Origin: Fibrobacteria bacterium GUT77
GTDB lineage: Bacteria; Fibrobacterota; Chitinivibrionia; Chitinivibrionales; Chitinispirillaceae
Direction of reading: 5' to 3'
DNA: 10,510 nt
Assembly: GCA_001462255.1 (NCBI GenBank)
Contig: LIUJ01000129.1
Span: 339-10,848 of the forward strand
The notes beneath the pieces were generated by a model. The model saw only the letters and a program-made list of their open reading frames with translations. It did not search any database and was not told where the DNA came from. This document shows positions 1 to 5,169 of this stretch, in pieces. The translations under genes were made by a program, and so were the position numbers. Within the stretch, counting starts at the first letter, position 1. Every line of letters begins with the position of its first letter.

Positions 1-1647
1 GAAGTCGCGGCGTTGAGCTACTTCTTTCAAGCCGCCGCCCTCGACTCGTCGCTCTTTGAGGCGTCAAGTAGGTCTTCCGTAATGGCCGCAAATATATCAA
101 GCGGAAACATCGGCGCGGATGTCCGCAACGCCATTGTTTGGCGCAAGAGTTGGGTAACCCGCCTTACGGAGACGGAGGAGACGTTTTATAATATAATCAA
201 TTCCGCCGATCCGCCGTATACGCTGTTTTATTCCACCGGCGTCAAGACCGACAATATAAACTATCAAGCCGAAACAGCCGACCTCAGCATCCCGATAAAC
301 GTTAGCGCCAATGTTTCGTGGTTCCATGCGATGAATCGGGCGCTTCAAGCGGCTAACGCGGTATTGGACGGGTTGAACACTACGAAAATGAAAAACGACT
401 GGAAACTGGCAAAGTGGCCGTGGGAGGGCGTTACCGGCACAAACCCGTTTGCCATGCCGAAGCAGTACGATTTTACAATAGTTTTTGAACTTGTAAACGA
501 AAAAGGACGGGCAATAGGCAGTCAGACCGTAAGAGTAAACCCAACGTTCAAAATTACCCGTAGCCAAAAAAACGATCGAATAACGATTGTGTCTACCGAA
601 GACACATCCTGCACAGTGAACTTCAACGGAGTTAGGGCAGACGATATCAGTGACAACCTGACCATACGCATCGCCTCGATAAACGGGGAACCGCCTCAAA
701 ACGCGCGATTTACAATAAACGCTATCTCGCCCGAAAATATATTTTTGCGTACAAGTGTTGGCGTTGTGTTAGGGTTTAGCAAAACGCTTTCAACCACAGA
801 TAAAAAACGGTACCGAGACCTTATTATCCCTATTGAAATATGGGGTAATAAGGTCACCGCAATAGGCGATAACGCATTTTTTAATCAACAACTCCGTAGC
901 GTAACCATTCCCAACGGCGTTACATCCATCGGAAATAAAGCCTTTGCGAATAATCAACTGACCCGCGTAACCATTCCTGTTAGCGTTAATCATGTCGATA
1001 GTCTCGCATTTACAAATAACCCGCACGTCACTATATACGTTCCACATTACAATATTATAATTGACAATAGGAATGAACGAACATACCGTACAATTGTTAT
1101 AGGTAATCAAACATGGATGGCCGAAAACTTAAATTACAAAACCGGCAATAGTTGGTGTTACGATGATAATGAATCAAATTGCAATACATACGGTCGGCTC
1201 TACGATTGGAATACCGCTATGAACGTGTGCCCTTACGGATGGCATTTGCCGACAAATCAAGATTGGAGTGATTTGGTTAATGCCGTAGGCGGTAAAAAAG
1301 TTGCGGGTGATATGCTGAAAGCGAAAAACGGATGGGACAGTGTTAGGGTTGTTTCTAATGGAAAGGTAACGAGACGAATAACGGTAAATTATTCGGACAA
1401 TTATGGTTTTTCTGCTCTGCCGGCCGGTGAACGTTACCAAAACGGATCAGAACCTCTGAAATACAAATTCAATGATCTACATAAATACGGCTATTGGTGG
1501 ACAGCTACAGAGGGTAGCTTTCGTGTCGGAAAAGTGGGGAGTGTGAAGGGGATGTACCGATGGGTAATTAATAACACACGCGTAGACGCTGTTTTTTCCA
1601 ACAGCAAGGACAATGTCGGATCTTCAGTACGTTGTATACAAGATTGA
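1..1647 (+). CDS. Large surface/secreted protein, 3' part: BspA-type leucine-rich repeats plus C-terminal Fib_succ_major domain
   Basis: The reading frame is open from the first base, so the true start lies upstream; a TTG at 13 is not a convincing start. 548 residues are visible. The first half (to about 730) has the look of N-terminal regions found in Fibrobacterota and Treponema surface proteins, with residues such as DPPYTLFYSTG and AKWPWEGVTGTNPF; I cannot assign it a function. From about 850 to 1035 come two BspA-type leucine-rich repeats (AIGDNAFFNQQLRSVTIP, then SIGNKAFANNQLTRVTIP). From about 1084 to 1644 lies a Fib_succ_major domain: IGNQTWMAENLNY, YGRLYDWNTAMNVCPYGWHLP, GFSALPAGERY, YWWTATE and the closing SSVRC. 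This C-terminal fold is common in secreted Fibrobacter proteins and is thought to bind or anchor. The signal peptide is outside the window, so export is inferred. The domain assignment is strong; substrate and role are unknown. Confidence 0.85.
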   Translation, partial: EVAALSYFFQAAALDSSLFEASSRSSVMAANISSGNIGADVRNAIVWRKSWVTRLTETEETFYNIINSADPPYTLFYSTGVKTDNINYQAETADLSIPINVSANVSWFHAMNRALQAANAVLDGLNTTKMKNDWKLAKWPWEGVTGTNPFAMPKQYDFTIVFELVNEKGRAIGSQTVRVNPTFKITRSQKNDRITIVSTEDTSCTVNFNGVRADDISDNLTIRIASINGEPPQNARFTINAISPENIFLRTSVGVVLGFSKTLSTTDKKRYRDLIIPIEIWGNKVTAIGDNAFFNQQLRSVTIPNGVTSIGNKAFANNQLTRVTIPVSVNHVDSLAFTNNPHVTIYVPHYNIIIDNRNERTYRTIVIGNQTWMAENLNYKTGNSWCYDDNESNCNTYGRLYDWNTAMNVCPYGWHLPTNQDWSDLVNAVGGKKVAGDMLKAKNGWDSVRVVSNGKVTRRITVNYSDNYGFSALPAGERYQNGSEPLKYKFNDLHKYGYWWTATEGSFRVGKVGSVKGMYRWVINNTRVDAVFSNSKDNVGSSVRCIQD

Positions 1648-1703
1648 GCGTGTCGGTCTGCCGCGTTATAATTGCATACACCCATCCCGTTGGTGTCGTC
1701 CCA

Positions 1704-1744
1704 GCGGTTCGGGCGGGTGTTTACGTGGAGGTTGGAGCGGTCTC
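1704..1744 (-). repeat. Short copy (A) of the dispersed GC-rich repeat
   Basis: These 41 bases match the right end of the long repeat copies. They differ from 2827-2867 at one position (A instead of G in GTTGG[A/G]GCGG). The copy ends 17 bases beyond the stop of the small cysteine-protein gene, the same place the longer copies hold relative to their genes. Sequence further left, toward 1650, is only vaguely similar to the longer copies, so this is a truncated or diverged copy. Strand is given as the reading direction of the flanking cassette genes. Confidence 0.75.
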
Positions 1745-1761
1745 GATATGTTGATGGTAGG

Positions 1762-2001
1762 TCACGCAACGGCCTCCTTTGCGATTTTCACATTCGGAGT
1801 AAATAAATATCCCCTATCTCCCGGATATGGTGTATCGTGGCTTATTTCTACCGTCAGTAACTCCCGTGGTATTCGTTCGGGAAATGCCATACACTTGGCG
1901 AAACCCAAATAATGGGCACAATCGTTACACGCAACCCTGAAAGCTTGTGGCGTATCCCTCCAACGTGGGTGTGAATACGGCTCATACGTTTTTTCCTCCA
2001 T
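1762..2001 (-). CDS. Small conserved cysteine-containing protein (79 aa)
   Basis: The product has C25-x2-C28-x8-C37, followed by AFPERIP, H55 and PYPGDRGYLF near residues 58-67. This pattern (two or three cysteines, then 'FPxGIPxEIL', then 'DHxxPYPGDxG') recurs in small uncharacterised bacterial proteins. I know it from general familiarity and cannot name a function; a small metal-binding fold is an inference. The start is well supported: GGAGGT at 2008-2013 sits 6 bases before the ATG, inside the last codons of the upstream gene, whose stop is 2 bases away. The two genes are therefore probably translationally coupled. Its position as second gene after an ADP-ribosyltransferase-like gene makes an immunity or antitoxin role possible but unproven. 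The ORF ends normally at TGA, just before repeat copy A. Confidence 0.7.
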   Translation of the reverse strand: MEEKTYEPYSHPRWRDTPQAFRVACNDCAHYLGFAKCMAFPERIPRELLTVEISHDTPYPGDRGYLFTPNVKIAKEAVA

Positions 2002-2003
2002 AG

Positions 2004-2474
2004 TTATACCTCCGTCATATAAATTGTGTATTTATCAATTTTATCGACGCCAAACAACGTATTCCGTCTGAAAAGTATTTCTTGTTCAGCTTTATTAAAT
2101 GGTCGAATGTCTTTACCGCGTTTACAATTTATAACATACTGTATGTCAAAACTTTCATCATAAATCTTGGTACCCGACGAAAAATATTCCCTAAACTGCC
2201 GTACTTCTCCAGTCTCATAACCTCCTACAAAGGCATTGGCATCCAAAATATATAACGACCTATAAACCACCCCCATGTAGTTAGGTAATTTTTCGAGGGC
2301 ACTATCTAAAAGCGTTATAAACGTATCATCCTCTGCGCTTAATTGGAAATTATTCCGCAATTTTTCATTTATCTTATAACTATCCGATGAGATATATTGC
2401 ATTATACTCCATGTTTCTTCTTCGGTTAAACCAAATCTTTTTCCCACCAAGCATGCATTTTCGGCAACCTCCAT
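2004..2474 (-). CDS. ADP-ribosyltransferase-fold protein, R-S-E-like (putative toxin)
   Basis: 156 residues. The C-terminal two thirds resemble the ADP-ribosyltransferase exoenzyme fold: VVYRSLYI (R72) matches the first-strand arginine motif, and GKDIRPFNKAEQEILF holds an E-Q-E triad (E130, E132) like the catalytic ExE loop, followed by the usual LFxxN...FxV end. If active it would move ADP-ribose from NAD+ to a protein or nucleic acid. The middle strand looks unusual: where relatives have SFxSTS, this protein has SFDIQYV, so the Ser-Thr-Ser core is missing or deleted and activity is uncertain. An in-frame stop at 2496-2498 precedes the ATG, with CTCCC on the plus strand (GGGAG in mRNA) 10 bases from the start. 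It is the first gene of a pair with the small cysteine protein. AT-rich composition and flanking repeats suggest horizontal acquisition. Confidence 0.6.
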   Translation of the reverse strand: MEVAENACLVGKRFGLTEEETWSIMQYISSDSYKINEKLRNNFQLSAEDDTFITLLDSALEKLPNYMGVVYRSLYILDANAFVGGYETGEVRQFREYFSSGTKIYDESFDIQYVINCKRGKDIRPFNKAEQEILFRRNTLFGVDKIDKYTIYMTEV

Positions 2475-2540
2475 AAAACACGATCTCCCAAAACCTCATA
2501 GATTTAAATAGTTTAGCCCAATTGGTCACATTCAATCCTA

Positions 2541-2876
2541 ATATAAATATAATAAAAACCACGGCGTTTTGGTGAAAAAAAATTATAATTATGCGTAATT
2601 CATTGATATATAACAAGTTACATAGTGTAACAACATGAGCCGATTAAGCATTCAGCGAGGCTGTACCGACTTTCGCGTATCCAGAGTCTCTAACCTCCAC
2701 CGTCCCTCCCGTCCTGCCGTCCTCGCTCCGTCGTTTCCGGTCGGAGCGTCGTGGGTCGTCGTCGTGTTATTTGGATCGGGTTGTGGGCAACCCCGCGGCG
2801 GTGTCTTGGCGGTGGTTTTGGCGTTCGCGGTTCGGGCGGGTGTTTACGTGGAGGTTGGGGCGGTCTCAGGGTCTCA
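2541..2876 (-). repeat. Long copy (B) of the dispersed ~330-bp repeat
   Basis: This copy aligns along its whole length with 3928-4258. Shared landmarks, in plus orientation, are an AT-rich start with CCACGGCGTTTTGGT (2559-2573), TGCGTAATTCATTGA (2592-2606), the block ACATGAGCCGATTAAGCATT (2633-2652), GCGAGGCTGT, a GC-rich core from about 2697, and the end GGTCTC (2862-2867). It fills most of the 403-base gap between the ADP-ribosyltransferase gene and the DUF3990 gene. Its right end sits just after the DUF3990 stop. Short ORFs in it change frame between copies, so it is not a protein gene. No clear terminal inverted repeats were found. The rest of the gap, 2475-2540, is the AT-rich upstream region of the ADP-ribosyltransferase gene, with no promoter I can place confidently. 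Confidence 0.85.
2778..2793. other. Conserved hairpin in repeat copy B
   Basis: GGGTTG-TGGG-CAACCC forms a perfect 6-bp stem with a 4-base loop. The equivalent bases in copy C (4167-4182) read GGGTCG-CGGG-CGACCC. One pair changed from T-A to C-G on both sides, so pairing is kept. This suggests that a structure, in RNA or single-stranded DNA, is maintained. Which strand is transcribed is not shown; as a continuation of the upstream gene's message it would be read on the minus strand. Confidence 0.55.
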
Positions 2877-2877
2877 T

Positions 2878-3555
2878 TTATTTAATCCCTTTTTCTTTCT
2901 TTAGCATATCATATATTTCATGCCATGATTTTTCATATAATTTTGTGTTTTCGTCGGATAGTTTAGCGTAGGTATCGCTTGTGAAATACATATCTTCAGA
3001 ATCCACTTCTGATATATTGTGATTTGCGATTAAATTATCTACAACAAGTATTCCTATTTTTTTGATATCATAGAGAGCTTGTTTTACCCGCTCTATAGAA
3101 TGGAGGGATTTTACCGTGCAAAAACATATTTGGTGTGAATTGGGAAATTGCGCCAAATCCGCTAGAAAATTTTTCTTTGTGAGTTTACCGTTCAGATATT
3201 CGTCTACTCTGGCAAATACGTCGTCATCAGCAATCGGACCTTCTACAATATCATAGTCGTGTACCGGCAACGCTATTTTTCGGTTTCTGTTGCTCACTAC
3301 AAAATCAAACCATTCTTCCGTGTAACCGGAAAATCTCAACGTTTTGTAGTTGACGTCCAAAAAAGCGTTTTCGTTGAAATCAAATTCTGAAACGAAGCCT
3401 AATGTACCGTGATGTTCACCTCTTCGGCGTGCCCATGTTTCCGCTTGTTCGCGATTTTTTGTAGTGTAGAATCCTCTTCCAAAATCTTTATTCGGTACGG
3501 TTTTGGATAAATCAATTTCCACAATTTCCCTGTAGCTTCCGTGATAGACGATCAT
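2878..3555 (-). CDS. DUF3990 protein, ADP-ribosyltransferase-like fold (putative toxin)
   Basis: 225 residues. The N-terminus is typical of DUF3990: MIVYHGS, then DFGRGFYTT (24-32) and EQAETWA (37-42), followed by YDIVEGPIADDDVF (101-114) and HQICFCT (141-147). The HG near the start and the GFYTT/W positions are those expected of NAD+-binding residues in this clan, so ADP-ribosylation is a reasonable but untested inference. Residues 150-225 form a mostly helical, charged C-terminal extension that I do not recognise and that may be longer than usual for the family. The ATG at 3555 is preferred over an upstream one at 3582, because it overlaps the DUF3791 stop in an ATGA tetranucleotide (3552-3555) and starts exactly at the conserved MIVYHG. 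The pair is probably cotranscribed and translationally coupled. Repeat B begins right after the stop. Confidence 0.85.
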   Translation of the reverse strand: MIVYHGSYREIVEIDLSKTVPNKDFGRGFYTTKNREQAETWARRRGEHHGTLGFVSEFDFNENAFLDVNYKTLRFSGYTEEWFDFVVSNRNRKIALPVHDYDIVEGPIADDDVFARVDEYLNGKLTKKNFLADLAQFPNSHQICFCTVKSLHSIERVKQALYDIKKIGILVVDNLIANHNISEVDSEDMYFTSDTYAKLSDENTKLYEKSWHEIYDMLKKEKGIK

Positions 3556-3830
3556 ATCAGATACCCACCGTTTTTTTTGCATATATCAAAAATATCCAAA
3601 ACGGCGTAGTATGGGTTGTCCGTGTGCAACGCCCACCAGTGTTTGCGGATATAATCGAGTCCGCCATATTTCTTCAAATAGCGGTATGCCTCGCATTTAT
3701 TCATCTTGCAGGCTTCGCCGAATTGCGGAATAATAAAGCACGTATATCTTATACGATCTCTTGCTTCCTTGTTCAGTATTTCTTCTTCAATATCGGTACC
3801 GTGGTCTACCTGAATCCCTATTGTTGCCAT
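3552..3830 (-). CDS. DUF3791 protein, partner of DUF3990
   Basis: 92 residues, helical. After a poorly conserved first 25 residues comes a DUF3791-like core: RIRYTCFIIPQFGEAC, CEAYRYLKKYGGLDYI, HWWALHTDNPYYAVLDI and a C-terminal CKKNGGYL. DUF3791 genes commonly sit just upstream of DUF3990 genes; here the stop overlaps the next start by 4 bases. By gene order and size it could be an antitoxin or targeting partner of the ADP-ribosyltransferase-like DUF3990 protein, but that role is inferred. AAGGA lies about 9 bases before the ATG. Upstream, 3831-3927 is very AT-rich and presumably holds the promoter of the pair, although no -35/-10 pair stands out. Confidence 0.85.
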   Translation of the reverse strand: MATIGIQVDHGTDIEEEILNKEARDRIRYTCFIIPQFGEACKMNKCEAYRYLKKYGGLDYIRKHWWALHTDNPYYAVLDIFDICKKNGGYLI

Positions 3831-3927
3831 TGGTCGGTTCCTTTTGTTTAAGTTTTAGTTGTTGTATTGGTTAATAATTTGATTTCATTTTTGACTTTTT
3901 CGTTCATACATACGGATATGTTCTTTT

Positions 3928-4258
3928 ATATATAATATAATAAAAAACCACGGTGTTTTGGTTAAAAAATAATATTTATGTGTAAGTCATTGATAAATAG
4001 TAAGTTACGTAGTGCAAAAACATGAGCCGATTAAGCATTCGGCGAGGCTGTCCCAAAATTTGTGTAACCGTATCTCCACCGTTCCTCCCGTCCCGCCGTC
4101 CTCGCTCCGTTGTCTCCCGTCGTTTCTGGTCGGCTCGTCGGGGATCGTCGTCGTGTTATTCGGATCGGGTCGCGGGCGACCCCGTAGCGGCGTCTTGGCG
4201 GTGGTTCCGGTGGTCGCGGTTCGGGCGGGTGTTTACGTGGGAATCTGGGTGGGTCTCA
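3928..4258 (-). repeat. Long copy (C) of the dispersed ~330-bp repeat
   Basis: Second full-length copy, in the same orientation as copy B. It has the same order of landmarks: CCACGGTGTTTTGGT, TGTGTAAGTCATTGA (3979-3993), ACATGAGCCGATTAAGCATT (4020-4039), GCGAGGCTGT, the GC-rich core and a final GGGTCTC (4251-4257). After GAGGCTGT, at 4052-4070, it carries CCCAAAATTTGTGTAACCG, where copy B has an unrelated stretch; this segment resembles the sequence at the window's right edge. In the core it has about 10 extra bases near 4110 relative to copy B. Its right end overlaps the stop codon of the small ORF at 4256. It fills most of the 425-base gap between the DUF3791 gene and that ORF. Confidence 0.85.
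4167..4182. other. Conserved hairpin in repeat copy C
   Basis: GGGTCG-CGGG-CGACCC is the counterpart of the hairpin at 2778-2793. The fifth base pair is C-G here and T-A there, so both sides of the stem changed together. The loop also differs by one base. Confidence 0.55.
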
Positions 4259-4441
4259 CACTTCCATTTGAACCAATTTTCCATTGGCAATCTCGTCTTT
4301 CAGCAGTGTGGCAACGTATGCGGGGCTTTCTCTGTAAAGTCCGGTTTCAGTGTCAGACAATTTATTAAACACTTCTTCCGCAAAGTCATTAACGCAGATA
4401 ACAAGGTAATTTATAATGTTGGTTTGCCGATTGGTAATCAT
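4256..4441 (-). CDS. Small hypothetical protein, N-terminus DUF3791-like (possible chimera)
   Basis: 61 residues from the ATG at 4441, starting MITNRQTNIINYLVICVNDF. This opening is typical of DUF3791-type proteins, but the expected GG...YI/HTL core does not follow. Instead the protein runs LSDTETGLYRESPAYVATLL and ends NGKLVQMEV, which I do not recognise. It may be a real short family member, or a recombinant between two small accessory genes. The frame stays open up to an ATG at 4486, which would give 76 residues and overlap the end of apt by 20 bases. I prefer 4441 because the family-like sequence begins there; neither start has a strong ribosome binding site. The stop codon lies at the very edge of repeat C. 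If expressed, it is probably read through from apt. Confidence 0.5.
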   Translation of the reverse strand: MITNRQTNIINYLVICVNDFAEEVFNKLSDTETGLYRESPAYVATLLKDEIANGKLVQMEV

Positions 4442-4466
4442 TCTAGACCGCCGTTCCAATTTTACA

Positions 4467-5000
4467 TCACTCCCCGTCATAGTCAATAAGCGTTATAGGG
4501 TTGTACTTCCCTACCTTCTCCTTAAATCCCAAAAACGGCAACCCGATAATGGAGAATATTCCGGCGATCTCCCCGCCTTTTCCCTCTATCATGGCGGCTA
4601 CCGCGGCTAATGTTCCTCCGGTGGCTATCAGGTCGTCGATAATCAACCAACGGCGGCCTAATTCTATGTCCTCCTCGTGTATCTCCAATGTGGCCGAACC
4701 GTATTCGAGGTTATAGCTCATCTCCACTGTTCTCCTCGGTAGCTTGCCTTTCTTTCTCGCTAAGACCAAGGGGACGCCGTTGGCTACGGCAAAGCAGGAA
4801 CCTAAAAGGAAACCCCGGCTCTCTATGGCTATCACCCCGTCGACTTTGGCGTTTTTGTAGCGGTCGAGCATCTCGTCGATTACGTACTTGTAAGCCGGCG
4901 GGTTTGTGAAGATGCTGGTGATGTCGTAGAAGAGGATGCCGGGCTTGGGAAAATCGGGAACTTTGCGGATCGCGGCGTCCAAGTCGAATTTTTTGTCCAT
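4467..5000 (-). CDS. apt: Adenine phosphoribosyltransferase
   Basis: 177 residues, the normal length for the family. The enzyme makes AMP and pyrophosphate from adenine and PRPP in the cytoplasm (purine salvage). The N-terminal IRKVPDFPKPGILFYDIT is the family signature; AIESRGFLLG (58-67) is the adenine-side loop; WLIIDDLIATGGT (118-130) is the PRPP-binding motif with its Asp-Asp pair. The C-terminal GLPFLGFKEKV is also typical. The ATG at 5000 has AGGAGG (plus-strand 5009-5014) 8 bases upstream, so the start is firm. It is followed by, and slightly overlaps, the possible longer form of the small ORF at 4256. The mlaE-like gene lies 169 bases upstream on the same strand, separated by palindromic repeats. 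Nothing suggests loss of function. Confidence 0.96.
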   Translation of the reverse strand: MDKKFDLDAAIRKVPDFPKPGILFYDITSIFTNPPAYKYVIDEMLDRYKNAKVDGVIAIESRGFLLGSCFAVANGVPLVLARKKGKLPRRTVEMSYNLEYGSATLEIHEEDIELGRRWLIIDDLIATGGTLAAVAAMIEGKGGEIAGIFSIIGLPFLGFKEKVGKYNPITLIDYDGE

Positions 5001-5065
5001 TGTTACTGCCTCCTAATTCGTTTATAGATATTATATGTACCATTATTACCTATCACCGGCGAGTC

Positions 5066-5133
5066 GGCTTCGCCGCGATAAACACGGTGCCTCGTCGCCT
5101 CGCTCCTCGCAACTTGTTTATCTCGGCGAAGTC
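5066..5133. repeat. Imperfect inverted repeat, 18-bp arms, upstream of apt
   Basis: Left arm GGCTTCGCCGCGATAAAC (5066-5083) and right arm GTTTATCTCGGCGAAGTC (5116-5133) pair with two mismatches around a 32-base loop. The loop holds CTCGTCGCCTCGCTCCTCGC, itself a run of short C/G-rich near-repeats. It lies between the mlaE-like stop (5170) and the apt start (5000) on the minus strand, so it would fold in the transcript of that strand. There is no T-run after the stem, so it does not look like a simple intrinsic terminator. A mobile palindromic element is more likely. Confidence 0.6.
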
Positions 5134-5166
5134 AATGACAGTCATTGCGAGCGCAGCGAAGCAATG
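5133..5166. repeat. Palindromic element containing GTCATTGCGAG...CGAAGCAAT
   Basis: CAATGAC-A-GTCATTG (5133-5147) is a perfect 7-bp palindrome with a single-base loop. It runs into ATTGC...GCAAT (5144-5165), with GAGCGCAGCGAA between the arms. The core GTCATTGCGAG...CGAAGCAAT is, from general knowledge, a form of dispersed intergenic palindrome seen in many unrelated bacterial genomes. It begins 3 bases beyond the mlaE-like stop and directly abuts the 18-bp inverted repeat. Confidence 0.65.
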
Positions 5167-5169
5167 TGC

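Noticed and set aside
97..699. Minus-strand 200-residue ORF antisense to gene 1
   Set aside because: Gene 1 has clear domain motifs in the other frame; the antisense product has no recognisable feature or ribosome binding site.
1650..1744. A diversity-generating retroelement variable or template repeat
   Set aside because: The minus-strand reading of the repeat is rich in Asn/Arg codons and gene 1 has a lectin-like C-terminus. However, copy differences are not limited to adenines, the repeats lie outside the Fib_succ gene, and no reverse transcriptase is present.
2380..2616. Minus-strand ORF overlapping the start of the ADP-ribosyltransferase gene, as a lost N-terminus by frameshift
   Set aside because: Its sequence is AT-driven low complexity (IIIIFF, FIIFIL) and shows no resemblance to the fold's N-terminus.
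2635..2971. Plus-strand ORFs in repeat B, also seen in repeat C
   Set aside because: They begin alike (MSRLSI) but the similar parts fall in different frames in the two copies, so the repeat does not encode a conserved protein.
1704..4258. Integron attC sites
   Set aside because: Position after each gene fits, but the repeats are about 330 bp, I find no GTTRRRY/RYYYAAC pair in the right places, and no integrase is in the window.
1704..4258. CRISPR array
   Set aside because: Only three repeat copies, hundreds of bases long, separated by genes rather than short spacers.
4012..4489. Overlapping plus-strand ORFs spanning repeat C and the small minus-strand gene
   Set aside because: Low-complexity Arg/Ser/Val composition from GC-rich repeat DNA, no family resemblance, and frames not kept in copy B.
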